The notes: generated from the letters alone by a model not told the origin. Positions 1 to 9,680 are shown, counted from the stretch's first letter. The stretch: DNA of 64,000 nucleotides from an uncultured Faecalibacterium sp. (GCA_937880095.1 CALFLK010000025.1:62001-126000), one strand, 5' to 3'. Made by a program: numbers and translations.

Positions 1-1968
1 ATTTATTCCGGCATCCAGCGTTTGGAAGTGCAGGGTGCTATTAAAGATTATTTAAAGGTACAGTATTCCGGTGCGGACGTGTTATATGTTCCCGTCACCC
101 AGCTGGACCTGCTGAGCCGTTACACCGCCCCCGGCGATGAAGAAAAGGTCAAACTGGCAAAGCTGGGCGGCGACGCTTGGCAAAAGACCCGCAGTCGTGT
201 CAAGAAAGCCACTGAAGACATGGCAAAAGAGCTGATTGAGCTGTATGCCCGTCGGCAAAAAGCAGAGGGCTTTGCTTTCCCGCCGGACGGCGACTGGCAG
301 CGAGATTTTGAAACCCGCTTTGCTTACGACGAAACCGACGACCAGCTGAATGCCACTGCCGAAATCAAGCGAGATATGGAACAACCGCACCCCATGGACC
401 GCCTGCTGTGCGGCGACGTGGGCTTTGGCAAAACCGAAGTGGCACTGCGTGCTGCGTTCAAAGCCATCATGGGCGGCAAACAGGTTGCTATTCTGGCACC
501 CACTACGCTGCTGGCTTGGCAGCATTACAATACCATCGTCAGCCGTATGGAAGCGTTCCCGGTGAAAATCGGTCTGCTGAACCGTATGCGCAGCACCAAG
601 CAGCAGAAACAGACTCTGGCAGATTTGCGGTCCGGTGTACTGGATATTGTAATCGGTACCCATCGACTGCTATCTAAAGATGTACAGTTTAAGGATTTAG
701 GGCTCGTCATCATCGACGAGGAGCAGCGCTTTGGCGTCAAACACAAAGAAGCCTTAAAAACCAACTTTATCGGTGTGGATATGCTGACCTTGTCCGCCAC
801 GCCGATTCCCCGCACATTGAATATGGCAATGAGCGGTATCCGTGATATGTCCACCATCGAGCAGCCGCCCTTTGAGCGCCAGCCTGTGGAAACCTACGTC
901 ATGGAATACAACGCTCCCATTGTGGCACAGGCAATTAAAAAGGAACTGGCGCGCGGCGGTCAGGTGTATTATCTGCACAACCGGGTAGACACGCTGGAAG
1001 ATACCGCGGCACGGATTTCCAAAATGGTACCGGGCGCACGCATGGGTCTTGCTCATGGCAAAATGAGCGAGGACGAATTGAGCAGCGTTTGGCAGCACCT
1101 GATTGACGGCGAAATCGACGTGCTGGTCTGCACAACTTTGATTGAAACCGGCATCGACGTGCGCAACTGCAACACCCTGATTATTGAGGATGCTGACCGA
1201 ATGGGTCTGTCCCAGCTGTACCAGATTCGCGGACGTGTAGGTCGAAGCGGACGCAAAGCATACGCTTACTTTACCTTCCGCCGGGACAAAGTGCTGAACG
1301 ATGTTGCCCGCAAGCGTTTGAACGCCATTCGGGAATTTACTTCGTTTGGTTCCGGTTTCCGCATTGCCATGCGTGACTTGCAGATTCGCGGTGCAGGCAG
1401 TCTGCTGGGTCATAGTCAGCATGGACACATGGAATCCGTCGGCTATGATTTGTATATTAAGATGTTGAATCAGGCGATTGCGCAGGCAAAGGGCGAGCCG
1501 ATTCAGCACGATAAGAGCGAAAGCCTCATCGACATTCGCGTGGACGCTTATATCCCGGAAAAATATATTCCGGACAGCGAGGGCCGCATCGAAGCCTACA
1601 AGCGCATTGCTGCCATCCAAACCCCAGAGGATGCCGCCGACGTACTGGACGAACTCATCGACCGTTACGGCGATCCACCGCCGTCTGTCAGCAGTCTGGT
1701 CAGCGTTTCGCTGGTGCGTGTGCTGGCTGCAAGTTTGGGCGTATACGAAGTTACCCAGAAGAAGGATGTGCTGACCCTGTGGCTGAACGAGCTGAGCGTG
1801 GAAATGATTCGCAAGCTTCTGCTTGCCTGGGAGGGTCGTGTGGTGCCCGGCGCCGGTGCAAAGCCGTATCTGTCGATTACGTTGCATGACGACGAACAAC
1901 CCTTGGCACTGTTGAAGGCTGTTTTGGAAAGCATGACCCAGCCCATCGACCAGCTGGACGAAGCATAA
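1..1968 (+). CDS. mfd: Transcription-repair coupling factor Mfd, 3' part (5' end outside window)
   Basis: Mfd is an ATP-driven DNA translocase that removes RNA polymerase stalled at DNA lesions and recruits UvrA. The reading frame is open from base 1, so the gene starts before the window; about 655 codons are visible. The visible part begins in the RNA-polymerase-interacting domain (LYVPVTQLDLL), then the helicase core with Walker A GDVGFGKTEVA, the DEEQ box (VIIDEEQRFGV), and GRVGRSGR in the second RecA lobe, and ends with the C-terminal regulatory domain. The order and spacing are those of ordinary Mfd. The next gene is a foldase-like lipoprotein, a common neighbour of mfd in Firmicutes. 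Confidence 0.97.
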   Translation: MYSGIQRLEVQGAIKDYLKVQYSGADVLYVPVTQLDLLSRYTAPGDEEKVKLAKLGGDAWQKTRSRVKKATEDMAKELIELYARRQKAEGFAFPPDGDWQRDFETRFAYDETDDQLNATAEIKRDMEQPHPMDRLLCGDVGFGKTEVALRAAFKAIMGGKQVAILAPTTLLAWQHYNTIVSRMEAFPVKIGLLNRMRSTKQQKQTLADLRSGVLDIVIGTHRLLSKDVQFKDLGLVIIDEEQRFGVKHKEALKTNFIGVDMLTLSATPIPRTLNMAMSGIRDMSTIEQPPFERQPVETYVMEYNAPIVAQAIKKELARGGQVYYLHNRVDTLEDTAARISKMVPGARMGLAHGKMSEDELSSVWQHLIDGEIDVLVCTTLIETGIDVRNCNTLIIEDADRMGLSQLYQIRGRVGRSGRKAYAYFTFRRDKVLNDVARKRLNAIREFTSFGSGFRIAMRDLQIRGAGSLLGHSQHGHMESVGYDLYIKMLNQAIAQAKGEPIQHDKSESLIDIRVDAYIPEKYIPDSEGRIEAYKRIAAIQTPEDAADVLDELIDRYGDPPPSVSSLVSVSLVRVLAASLGVYEVTQKKDVLTLWLNELSVEMIRKLLLAWEGRVVPGAGAKPYLSITLHDDEQPLALLKAVLESMTQPIDQLDEA

Positions 1969-2070
1969 TACAGATTTCATGTATTTTCTATAGCATCTGC
2001 GTCCATTTCGTGCTAAACTGGTATGCAGTATCATGCTGCCGACCCGCCGGGGCGGCAAGAAGGAGTTAAG

Positions 2071-3195
2071 ATGAAAAAACGTATCATTGCTTTGCTGTGT
2101 GCTGCTGTTATGGCTTTGAGCCTGGCTGGCTGCACCATTTCCTCCACCCCCAGCACCGTTGGTACCATCGGTGAAACCGAAATCACCTCCGGTATGTATC
2201 TGCTGAGCCAGTATCAGGGTTACTTCTCTGCACTGGAAGCTGCTAACGCACAGACCCCCGCCGAGGGCGAAACCCTGCCTGCTTATGCACAGATGCCCGT
2301 GAAGGATTTCCTGAAGGAAACCATCACCGTCAACGATGAGGAAACTCTGGTTTCCGATTATGTCGCAGCACAGACCATGAAGAACATCCAGTACTTTGCT
2401 GCTGTGGATGCTGCTTTCACCGCGCTGAACGGCGAGCTGTCCGAGGAGGACATCGCTGCTGCAGATGCCAACGCACAGAGCATCTGGAGCGCAAACGAAG
2501 CGCTGTACAAGAAGAACGGTTTCAGTCTGGCTACCGTACAGCAGTATCAGTACTCTCTGAGCAAGGCTGACGCCCTGATGCAGCTGGTTTACGGCGAAAA
2601 CGGCACCGAGGCTGTTTCCGACGATGAGCTGAAAGCACATCTGGACGAGGACCTGTGGTTTGTCTACTACTCTGCTGTTCCCGTGTACAACACCCAGAAC
2701 TTCCAGATTACCGACGAGAACACCGCTAAGATCACCGAGATTTGCCAGAAGGCACTGGACGACTTCAATGCCGAAAAGGAAACCACCGATGACGTGTACC
2801 AGCTGTTCCGCAACAAGATGACCTCCGGTCTGCCCGCTGCATATGAAGCTCTGGGCAACACCTACGTTCCCGAAGCTGCACTGTCCAGCCAGCTGCTGAA
2901 TGAGACTTCTCTGAATCAGTACTTCTCTGCTGAGTCCGCACAGAAGATTCGCGACCTGGAGAATGGCGAAGCTGTTATGCTGACCGATTCCGGTTTTGCG
3001 ATCGAGCTGTACCAGCGTGTTGACCCTGTCGCTACCGGCGAGTGGGAGAACCTGCGCGAGACTGCACTGTACACCGTTTACGGCGAACATCTGCAGGATG
3101 CTCTGATCGAGTACGGCACAACGCTGGAAAGCAAGCTGGATGAGGGCGCAATGAACAAGCTGCCCGCAAACAAGATTATTCCTGCTCTGGGCTAA
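2071..3195 (+). CDS. Foldase-like lipoprotein downstream of mfd
   Basis: A 374-residue secreted lipoprotein. The start is the ATG at 2071, preceded by AAGGAG; an in-frame ATG at 2023 has no ribosome site. Residues 1-20 form a signal peptide ending in the lipobox LAGC. The segment after it (VGTIGETEITSGMYLL) resembles the N-terminal chaperone segment of SurA/PrsA-type peptidyl-prolyl isomerases, and the rest is mostly helical and acidic. I see no clear parvulin catalytic domain, so enzyme activity is uncertain. The position after mfd matches PrsA/SurA-like genes in Clostridia. Inferred role: folding of exported proteins at the outer face of the membrane. Confidence 0.75.
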   Translation: MKKRIIALLCAAVMALSLAGCTISSTPSTVGTIGETEITSGMYLLSQYQGYFSALEAANAQTPAEGETLPAYAQMPVKDFLKETITVNDEETLVSDYVAAQTMKNIQYFAAVDAAFTALNGELSEEDIAAADANAQSIWSANEALYKKNGFSLATVQQYQYSLSKADALMQLVYGENGTEAVSDDELKAHLDEDLWFVYYSAVPVYNTQNFQITDENTAKITEICQKALDDFNAEKETTDDVYQLFRNKMTSGLPAAYEALGNTYVPEAALSSQLLNETSLNQYFSAESAQKIRDLENGEAVMLTDSGFAIELYQRVDPVATGEWENLRETALYTVYGEHLQDALIEYGTTLESKLDEGAMNKLPANKIIPALG

Positions 3196-3216
3196 TCGTT
3201 CGATTTTCTGAAACAC

Positions 3217-3254
3217 AAAAGCGGCTGACCAATCGGTCAGCCGCTTTTCTTTTA
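3217..3254. terminator. Bidirectional intrinsic terminator
   Basis: A 14-bp perfect stem (AAAAGCGGCTGACC, loop AATC) followed by a T-rich run. It lies between the convergent lipoprotein gene and trmO and can serve both. Confidence 0.9.
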
Positions 3255-3947
3255 TTGTTGTGTCGTAATGTCGATTACCGTCAGCACTTTTTCCGCTACG
3301 GTGAACTTGATGTCATATCCAGCAAAGCTCAAACCATACACACGCTGCGGGTCATCCTGATAAGCAGGGCGGGGGTCCTGCGCCAGCACATCCAATGCAG
3401 ACTGCCGCTTTTCCGCAGGCAGCTTTTCCAAAAGCGCATCCGGGCATTCCACGGTCAGGGCGTAATCCAGCTTTTGTGCGCCAAAACCACCGCGGGCATC
3501 CGGGTGGCTGTCCACATAAGGCAGGTAAGGTTTGATGTCATAGATGGGGGTTCCGTCCAGCAGATCAGCACCCGCTACCTTCAGCACAGGACCTTCCGGC
3601 GTATCCCAATCTACACCCACCAGCTTCACACAGGAAAGCCCCAGCGGATTCGGGCGGAAGGGGGAACGTGTTGCAAACACGCCCATGCGGGTATTACCGC
3701 CCAAACGGGGCGGACGCACGGTCGGGTGCCATGCAGTGTGCTTGTTGGCAGAGAACCGCCACACCAGCCACAGATAATCGTAATCCTCAATGCCGCGCAA
3801 AATTTCCGGGTCACGACATTCCGGTGTCAGCACGATACGGGCGGTCAAACTTTCAATCAGTCCGCTCTGACGAGGGATACCAAATTTTTCCGAAAAATCT
3901 GACCGGATATGAGCTACCGGTTCCATTACAAATGCTTCCTGAGACAT
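3252..3947 (-). CDS. trmO: tRNA N6-threonylcarbamoyladenosine methyltransferase TrmO (TsaA/YaeB family)
   Basis: TrmO uses S-adenosylmethionine to methylate the N6 of t6A37 in some tRNAs. The 231-residue protein carries the family signatures GVFATRSPFRPNPLGLS and LLDGTPIYDIKPYLPYVD. The start is ATG 3947, preceded by GAAAGGAGC; the open frame runs 46 codons further upstream but has no ribosome site there. The protein is of normal length for the single-domain form. It is a single gene between two terminators, convergent with the lipoprotein gene. Confidence 0.93.
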   Translation of the reverse strand: MSQEAFVMEPVAHIRSDFSEKFGIPRQSGLIESLTARIVLTPECRDPEILRGIEDYDYLWLVWRFSANKHTAWHPTVRPPRLGGNTRMGVFATRSPFRPNPLGLSCVKLVGVDWDTPEGPVLKVAGADLLDGTPIYDIKPYLPYVDSHPDARGGFGAQKLDYALTVECPDALLEKLPAEKRQSALDVLAQDPRPAYQDDPQRVYGLSFAGYDIKFTVAEKVLTVIDITTQQ

Positions 3948-4065
3948 ACGGGCTCCTTTCGTGCCTGACACGCTTTTGCGAGCGCTGTTTTGGGTTTTAT
4001 CATAACACACGGCATTGGTATCACGCAACTGCTTCCATACAATACAGCCGCTCTGCAAGCCGTAC

Positions 4066-4104
4066 AACAAAAAAGCTCCGCCCACAAACGTGAGCGGAGC
4101 TTTT
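4066..4104 (-). terminator. Terminator of the mgl operon
   Basis: Inverted repeat AAAAGCTCCGC / GCGGAGCTTTT with a 12-base loop; on the minus strand it ends in a T run. It lies just after mglC. Confidence 0.85.
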
Positions 4105-4136
4105 CATATTACGGGAATAATAGCCCAAGTCAGGAA

Positions 4137-5210
4137 TTACTTCTTGACCAGGTACTTGCGCATATCCAGTGCACAAGCGAACAGGATGATACCGCCCTTG
4201 ATAACGTAGATCAGGTCCTGGCTGATATGCATCATGTTCAGACCAACGAAGATCAGACGCAGCATCAGAACGCCGATGACAACGCCGCTGATCTTACCGA
4301 TACCACCAACGAAGCTGACACCGCCGATGACACAAGCTGCGATAGCATCCAGCTCGTAGTTCAGACCAGTGTTTGCAGTGTTGGAAGCAACACGAGCGCC
4401 CTCGATGAAGCCGGTAACGCCGTACATTGCACCTGCCAGAGCGAAGACCATAACGGTGGTCTTGAATACGTTAACGCCGGAAACGCGGGCTGCTTCTTCG
4501 TTAGCGCCCAGAGCGAACATATTCTTACCAAAGGTGGTCTTGTTCCAGATGACCCACATAACAGCGGTCAGCAGCAGGGACATCCAAACGTAGTTGGGGA
4601 TGGGAGTACCAGCAATCTTCAGGAAGCTGCCGGTGATGAATTCAGAGTAGGATGCATCCAGACCGGAAATTGCCATACCTGCGTTGTTGCCAGCCTTAAC
4701 ATACAGCAGCAGCATGGTAAAGACAATCAGCTGGGTGCCCAGGGTAACGATAAAGGGATGCAGTTTAAACTTTGCTACGAAGAAACCGTTGAAGCAGCCG
4801 ATCAGAGCACCGATTGCCATAACACCCACCAGAACCAGCAGTACCGGGGGAGGTGTGATGTTCGGCCACATCTTGCTGGCTGCGTCCACAGCCTGCAGCA
4901 AAGAAGCGGAGATACATGCGGTCAGACCAACGATACGGCCTGCGGACAGGTCAGTACCGGTCAGAACGATACAGCCACCGATGCCCAGTGCGATCGGCAG
5001 ATATACACAGGTCTGAGACAGAATGTTGATAATGGAAGACGGCTGAATGAACAGCGGGTTCTCAATTGCAATAACAATGATTGCGATTGCCATCAGAATC
5101 AGCAAGGCATTGTTCAGCAGGGTATCCTTTACTCGCTGAGCGGTCCAGGGCTTCTTTTCTGCCTGGGCAGCCTTCATCTTTTTTTCAAGCGTTTTGCTCT
5201 CGATACTCAT
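4137..5210 (-). CDS. mglC: Galactose/methylgalactoside ABC transporter permease MglC
   Basis: Inner-membrane permease of a BPD_transp_2 (ribose/galactose type) ABC importer. The 357-residue protein has a charged cytoplasmic N-terminus and about ten hydrophobic segments, with family motifs GIGGCIVLTGTDLSAGR near residue 95 and ACVIGGVSFVGGIG near residue 290. It follows mglA by 17 bases and is the last gene of mglB-mglA-mglC. The permease sequence fits MglC better than RbsC, but the true sugar cannot be told from sequence alone. Confidence 0.9.
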   Translation of the reverse strand: MSIESKTLEKKMKAAQAEKKPWTAQRVKDTLLNNALLILMAIAIIVIAIENPLFIQPSSIINILSQTCVYLPIALGIGGCIVLTGTDLSAGRIVGLTACISASLLQAVDAASKMWPNITPPPVLLVLVGVMAIGALIGCFNGFFVAKFKLHPFIVTLGTQLIVFTMLLLYVKAGNNAGMAISGLDASYSEFITGSFLKIAGTPIPNYVWMSLLLTAVMWVIWNKTTFGKNMFALGANEEAARVSGVNVFKTTVMVFALAGAMYGVTGFIEGARVASNTANTGLNYELDAIAACVIGGVSFVGGIGKISGVVIGVLMLRLIFVGLNMMHISQDLIYVIKGGIILFACALDMRKYLVKK

Positions 5211-5227
5211 TTTCGTGGTTCCTCCCC

Positions 5228-6727
5228 TTACACATACTTAGCCGCCAGAGTAAGGATCTCTTCCTGGCTAGTATTCTTTGCATCGACTTCACCAGCAACT
5301 CTGCCGCCGGACATAACGATGATACGGTCGCAGACACCCAGCAGCTCAGGCATTTCGGACGATACCATGATAACGCCCTTGCCAGCCTTTGCCAGGTCAA
5401 TGATCAGCTGATAAATTTCGTATTTTGCACCGACATCGATACCGCGTGTCGGCTCGTCCAGCAGCAGGACTTCCGGATTGGTGAGCAGCCAGCGGCCAAT
5501 GATGACCTTCTGCTGGTTACCGCCGGACAGGCTGCGGATCTGAGTCCGATAACTGGGAGTCTTGATGTGCATTGCATCAATGGCCCACTGGGTCTTATCG
5601 ATCATCTTCTTGTCGCTCAGCCAGAAACCGCCGACCAGATAATCCTTCAGGCTGGAAATCACGGTGTTGTCCAGGATGCTGCGGATACCGAAAATACCGG
5701 TAGCGCGGCGCTCCTCCGTCAACAGAGCAAAACCGTTCTGAATTGCTTCCTTGGGATTCTTGTTCTGAATCTCCTTGCCGTGCAGCTTGATCGTGCCGCC
5801 CTCACGGGTCATAGCGCCGAAGATATTCTCCAGCATTTCGGTACGACCAGCACCGTCCAGACCTGCCAGACCCAGAATCTCGCCCTTATGTAACTGCAGG
5901 CTTGCATCCTTCAGCTGGGTGTACTTACCGGAAATACCCTGAACATCCAGAATAACATCGCCCACGACGTTATCCTTCGGCGGGAAGCGGTTGGTCAACT
6001 CACGACCGACCATCAGCTTGATGATTTCATCCATGCTGATAGAAGCGGTGTCGCGGGTTGCTACATACTGGCCGTCACGCATGATGGTGATTTCATCGGA
6101 AATCCGCTTGATTTCATCCATCTTGTGGCTGATGTAAATAATGCCGCAACCTCTGTCACGCAGCATATTGATGATGCGGAACAGATGCTCCACTTCCGTC
6201 TCGTTCAGAGAAGATGTGGGTTCGTCGAAAACGATAATCTTGGAATCGTAGCTGACCGCCTTTGCGATTTCCACCATCTGCCGCTGAGAAACAGGCAGGG
6301 TGCTCATAATCGCCTTGGGATCAACAGAAACCTGCAGGTCATCGAAGATTTCCTGCGTACGCTTACGCATCATTTTCTCATTGACCACCAAATGTCCAAC
6401 AGTGGGGTAACGGCCCAGCCACAGGTTATCGGTAACCGTGCGGGTCAAAGCCTGGTTCAGCTCCTGATGCACCATTGCGACGCCGTTTTCCAGCGCCTCC
6501 TTGGAGCTCTTGAAGTTTACCTCTTTGCCGTCCAGCAGGATGGTGCCGCTGTTTTTAGCATAAATGCCAAACAGGCACTTCATCAATGTGGACTTGCCCG
6601 CTCCGTTCTCACCCATCAGAGCATGGACCGTACCCGGTCGAACCGTAAGATTTACATTATCCAGAGCTTTTACGCCCGGGAACTCCTTACAGATACCGCG
6701 CATCTCTAGCAATGCCGGCTGCTCCAT
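5228..6727 (-). CDS. mglA: Galactose/methylgalactoside ABC transporter ATPase MglA
   Basis: A 499-residue tandem ABC ATPase that powers sugar import. The first half has Walker [10 protein letters not shown] (residues 39-47), a VSQRQ-type signature and Walker [11 protein letters not shown]. The second half has the usual degenerate GLDGAGRTE loop, but keeps the signature LSGGNQQKV and Walker [12 protein letters not shown]. This arrangement is normal for the sugar family (MglA/RbsA). The start ATG 6727 has a good AGGAGG-type site. It is separated from mglB by a terminator-like hairpin, so ATPase and permease are probably made at lower levels than the binding protein. Confidence 0.94.
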   Translation of the reverse strand: MEQPALLEMRGICKEFPGVKALDNVNLTVRPGTVHALMGENGAGKSTLMKCLFGIYAKNSGTILLDGKEVNFKSSKEALENGVAMVHQELNQALTRTVTDNLWLGRYPTVGHLVVNEKMMRKRTQEIFDDLQVSVDPKAIMSTLPVSQRQMVEIAKAVSYDSKIIVFDEPTSSLNETEVEHLFRIINMLRDRGCGIIYISHKMDEIKRISDEITIMRDGQYVATRDTASISMDEIIKLMVGRELTNRFPPKDNVVGDVILDVQGISGKYTQLKDASLQLHKGEILGLAGLDGAGRTEMLENIFGAMTREGGTIKLHGKEIQNKNPKEAIQNGFALLTEERRATGIFGIRSILDNTVISSLKDYLVGGFWLSDKKMIDKTQWAIDAMHIKTPSYRTQIRSLSGGNQQKVIIGRWLLTNPEVLLLDEPTRGIDVGAKYEIYQLIIDLAKAGKGVIMVSSEMPELLGVCDRIIVMSGGRVAGEVDAKNTSQEEILTLAAKYV

Positions 6728-6804
6728 AGTTTTCTCCTCCTTTATATGGTATCCTTTTCTGTCACTGTCGTGTGCGTGGCAGAAATCGGGGGTTGCGATT
6801 CACG

Positions 6805-6837
6805 AAAAAAGCGGGGCTACCCTTCCGGCAGCCCCGC
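6805..6837 (-). terminator. Internal terminator/attenuator between mglB and mglA
   Basis: Hairpin GCGGGGCT / AGCCCCGC followed on the minus strand by six T. It lies in the 170-base gap between mglB and mglA. Partial termination here would give more binding protein than ATPase and permease, as is common in binding-protein operons. Confidence 0.8.
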
Positions 6838-6897
6838 TCCGTAAGTCAGTGCTTGGAAAAAGGATGTTTCAAACGCAAATTCCGCAATATTGCTTAA

Positions 6898-8025
6898 TTA
6901 GCTCATCTTTGCGTAAGGAACGTTAATCTTGTTGACGCCTTCCTTGAAGTTGTAGTTCTCGGTGTTAGCCAGCAGATCTGCACCGTCGTTTACGTTCTTG
7001 ACCAGGGTTGCGATGGTAGCAGCCATAGCCTCGCCGTCCTGCTTAACGGTACCGGTCATCTGGTTCTTAGCAATCTTGTCCAGAGCGGAGTCCATTGCGT
7101 CAACGCCGTAAACGGGGATGGTGGTAGAACCTTCCTTGCCGGTGTTGTAGCCCAGTGCTTGCAGAGCTGCGATTGCGCCCTCAGCCATGCCGTCGTTGTT
7201 AGCGATGATCAGCTCGACCATGTTGTTGTTAGCTTCGGTGTAGGAAGCCAGAATGGTGTTCATGTAGTCGGTAGCTGCCTGTGCAGACCATGCGCCGGTG
7301 GGGTCAACCAGGAACTTGTCAGCATTCTTGTCATCGTAGAATACCAGCTCGGGCAGACCAGCTGCAACCAGCTTCTTGTTTGCGTCTTCGACAGCAAACT
7401 TGGTACGGAACTCAGCTTCGTCGTTGCCTTCCTGGCCCTTGAACATGACGTAAGAAATCTTGCCGTCGCCGTTCAGGTCGGTCTTCTCGAAGTTTGCAGT
7501 CAGGTAATCACCGATCATCTCGCCCTGCATATGACCTGCTTCGGGAGCGTCGGTGCCGACGAATGCACATCTGTCATAGCTCTGAATGATGCTGTCCTCA
7601 ACTGCACGGTTGAAGAAAATAACGGGGATGCCAGCGTCCTGAGCAGCCTTGACGACCTGCTTTGCAGCATCGGGAGAAGAGGTCTCAACGATGTTGACGA
7701 TCAGCAGGTTAACACCGTTGGTAATAGCGGTGTTGATCTGGTCCATCTGCTGGCCCTGGTTGGTCTGAGCATCGAAGTTATCGAATGCGATGCCTGCGTC
7801 CGTCAGCTGCTTATCCAGAGCGGTACGAACGGTGGTGATGTAAGCATCAGCAAAGTTGTAATAGAAAACGCCAGCCTTAATGCCGGTTGCACCAGCTGCG
7901 CTGCTGTCGCCGCCAGCGGGGTTGTTTGCGGGGGATTCGCCGCTGTCACCACAAGCGGTCAGTGCCACTGCACTTGCAACGATAGCAGAAGCCTTCAGAA
8001 AACTACGACGAGAAATCTTTTCCAT
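6898..8025 (-). CDS. mglB: Galactose/glucose-binding lipoprotein MglB
   Basis: Periplasmic-binding-protein-like family 1 (peripla_BP_4) sugar receptor of 375 residues, anchored outside the cell. The N-terminus has an SRRSFLK twin-arginine motif followed by a lipobox (ALTAC, Cys at about 25), so it looks like a Tat lipoprotein. The linker is rich in G, S and A. The receptor core includes LLIVNIVE, GIPVIFFNR and IIANNDGMAEGAIAAL, typical of MglB. It is the first gene of the operon and has its own promoter about 100 bases upstream. The ligand is probably galactose, glucose or a methylgalactoside by family, not shown. Confidence 0.92.
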   Translation of the reverse strand: MEKISRRSFLKASAIVASAVALTACGDSGESPANNPAGGDSSAAGATGIKAGVFYYNFADAYITTVRTALDKQLTDAGIAFDNFDAQTNQGQQMDQINTAITNGVNLLIVNIVETSSPDAAKQVVKAAQDAGIPVIFFNRAVEDSIIQSYDRCAFVGTDAPEAGHMQGEMIGDYLTANFEKTDLNGDGKISYVMFKGQEGNDEAEFRTKFAVEDANKKLVAAGLPELVFYDDKNADKFLVDPTGAWSAQAATDYMNTILASYTEANNNMVELIIANNDGMAEGAIAALQALGYNTGKEGSTTIPVYGVDAMDSALDKIAKNQMTGTVKQDGEAMAATIATLVKNVNDGADLLANTENYNFKEGVNKINVPYAKMS

Positions 8026-8076
8026 AATAAGTACCTTCCTTCAGTCTTATAAATTGGATGAGTCGATATTCACTTC

Positions 8077-8096
8077 TCGCGCGGAATGCTGCGCGA
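8077..8096. promoter_or_regulatory. Inverted repeat at the start of the mglB transcript
   Basis: TCGCGC, 8-base spacer, GCGCGA. It sits just downstream of the predicted mglB start point, where a repressor could bind or a 5' hairpin form. No regulator gene is adjacent. Confidence 0.4.
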
Positions 8097-8108
8097 TTCA
8101 CTAGTCAT

Positions 8109-8137
8109 AGTATAGTCTTTTCCCGGGTGGGTTGCAA
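8109..8137 (-). promoter_or_regulatory. mglB promoter
   Basis: On the minus strand: -35 TTGCAA (8132-8137), 17-base spacer, -10 TATACT (8109-8114). It lies 84 bases or more upstream of the mglB start codon. Confidence 0.7.
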
Positions 8138-8497
8138 TCGAACAAATAGACAACTTTTCTGGATTTCTTTCAGCGCATTGTACAACGCTAGTCCTTTTTG
8201 TGCATCAATTATCCATACTGCACCACAACTGTTCATAGTTTTAATTCATATTCTTATTTCGTTTTGTGCAGTTTTTTGTCGTTTTGAAAAATCCACGTCA
8301 CCGCCTTCCACCCTCGATTCCCACCGCACAGGGGCCTCAGCCCTGCTTTTTGCCGTTCGGATCATGCTTCATTAGTCTATATTGAAAATAAGCTGCACCC
8401 CCACAAAAAAAGTAAAATCCAGCGCTTTTTCCGCACTGAATTTCTTCATTTTTCCACTCCACAAATGAAATTTCCCGGCATTCTCTTATAGAGATTT
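8138..8497. other. Intergenic region between divergent mglB and chrA
   Basis: About 360 bases with no convincing gene. A 105-codon frame here has no ribosome site and no protein-like composition. Two copies of TTTTGTGCA-like sequence occur (near 8195 and 8264), but I can assign no function. Confidence 0.5.
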
Positions 8498-8527
8498 TGT
8501 TTTCGACAGCAATTCCCGTGCTATAAT
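8498..8527 (+). promoter_or_regulatory. chrA promoter
   Basis: -35 TTGTTT (8498-8503), 18-base spacer, -10 TATAAT (8522-8527). The ribosome site GGAGGT follows at 8541, before a GTG start. Confidence 0.65.
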
Positions 8528-8553
8528 AGAAAGAAAAAACGGAGGTTCACACA

Positions 8554-9117
8554 GTGAAACGAAGTGAGCTTTTACGAAAACTGTTTGTATCCACGCTGTA
8601 CCTCAGCGCGTTCACCTTTGGCGGCGGTTATGTGATCGTCAGCCTGATGCAGAAAAAATTTGTGGAGGAATACCACTGGATCGAAGAAGGCGAAATGCTG
8701 GATCTGATTGCCATTGCCCAATCCTCACCCGGACCGATTGCGGTAAACGGCGCAATCGTGGTCGGCTATAAACTGGCGGGTGTAGTGGGCGCACTGACGG
8801 CGATTGTTTCCACCATTATTCCGCCGTTTGTCATCATCTCCATCGTTTCCGCCTTTTACACAATCTTCCGAAATAGCTTTATCGTGAGCAAAATGCTGGA
8901 AGGTATGCAGGCGGGTGTGGGTGCTGTGATTGCTTCGGTAGTGTTCCGTATGGCATCCGGTATTGTGTCCAGTAAGAATCTCTTTTCTATGGGTATCCTG
9001 ATTGCCGCCTTTGCAGCGGTTTGTATTTATAAAGTAAACGTGGTGTATGTCATTCTGTCCTGCGCGGTGCTTGGTGCCGTTTACACCATTCTGATGCAAA
9101 GGAGAAACCATCTATGA
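8554..9117 (+). CDS. chrA: Chromate transporter family protein, first half
   Basis: A 187-residue CHR-family membrane protein with the signature FTFGGGYVIVSLMQ near residue 20, a PGPIAVN motif near residue 58 and several membrane segments. Members of the family export chromate or carry related anions; many short-form pairs have untested substrates. It begins with GTG, chosen from GGAGGT nine bases upstream. It overlaps the next gene by four bases (ATGA), so the two short proteins are probably made together and form a heterodimer equal to one long ChrA. Confidence 0.88.
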   Translation: MKRSELLRKLFVSTLYLSAFTFGGGYVIVSLMQKKFVEEYHWIEEGEMLDLIAIAQSSPGPIAVNGAIVVGYKLAGVVGALTAIVSTIIPPFVIISIVSAFYTIFRNSFIVSKMLEGMQAGVGAVIASVVFRMASGIVSSKNLFSMGILIAAFAAVCIYKVNVVYVILSCAVLGAVYTILMQRRNHL

Positions 9118-9680
9118 GCATTTATCTACAGCTGTTTCTCAGCTTTCTCCAAATCGGCGCACTCAGCTTCGGCGGTGGATATGCTGCGATTCCTTTGATT
9201 CAGAATCAGGTCGTTGATACTCATAGCTGGATGTCCATGGCAGAATTTACCGACCTAGTCACCATTTCTGAAATGACACCCGGTCCTGTCGCCATCAATT
9301 CTGCTACCTTTGTGGGTATCAAAATCGCCGGTCTGCCGGGTGCGCTGGCTGCTACGCTGGGTTGCGTCCTGCCGTCCTGTATCATCGTGATGCTGATTGC
9401 CAAGCTCTACTTAAAATATCGGGATATGTCCCTGTTGCAGGGTATTCTGGGTGCATTGCGACCCGCTGTTGTTGCCATGATTGCTTCGGCAGGTGTTTCC
9501 ATTTTGATTTCCGCTTTCTGGGGCAGCACCGCTGCCATTGCGCTGGCAAACACCCACTGGCATCTGGTAGCTATCTTTGCCGTCTGCCTGCTCCTATTAG
9601 AAAAGTACAAGATGAATCCCATTGTGGTTATGCTATCCGCCGGCGTAATGAACCTGATTTTCTCATTGGTCATCCGCTGA
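9114..9680 (+). CDS. chrA: Chromate transporter family protein, second half
   Basis: A 188-residue paralogue of the preceding protein: signature SFGGGYAAIPLIQ near residue 20 and TPGPVAINSATFVG near residue 58, then about five membrane segments. The start ATG overlaps the stop of the upstream gene. Short-chain CHR proteins normally come in such pairs with opposite membrane topology. A hairpin terminator follows directly, so this is a two-gene transcript. Confidence 0.88.
   Translation: MSIYLQLFLSFLQIGALSFGGGYAAIPLIQNQVVDTHSWMSMAEFTDLVTISEMTPGPVAINSATFVGIKIAGLPGALAATLGCVLPSCIIVMLIAKLYLKYRDMSLLQGILGALRPAVVAMIASAGVSILISAFWGSTAAIALANTHWHLVAIFAVCLLLLEKYKMNPIVVMLSAGVMNLIFSLVIR

Noticed and set aside
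754..3216. An 820-codon antisense frame over mfd and the lipoprotein gene
   Set aside because: It runs across two well-supported plus-strand genes and the spacer between them; no site or domain.
8058..8375. A 105-codon frame in the mglB-chrA gap
   Set aside because: It overlaps the mglB promoter, has no ribosome site and low-complexity composition.
8554..9680. Frameshifted single long chromate transporter
   Set aside because: Both halves carry complete N-terminal signatures and their own start sites, so this is the normal short-chain gene pair, not a broken gene.
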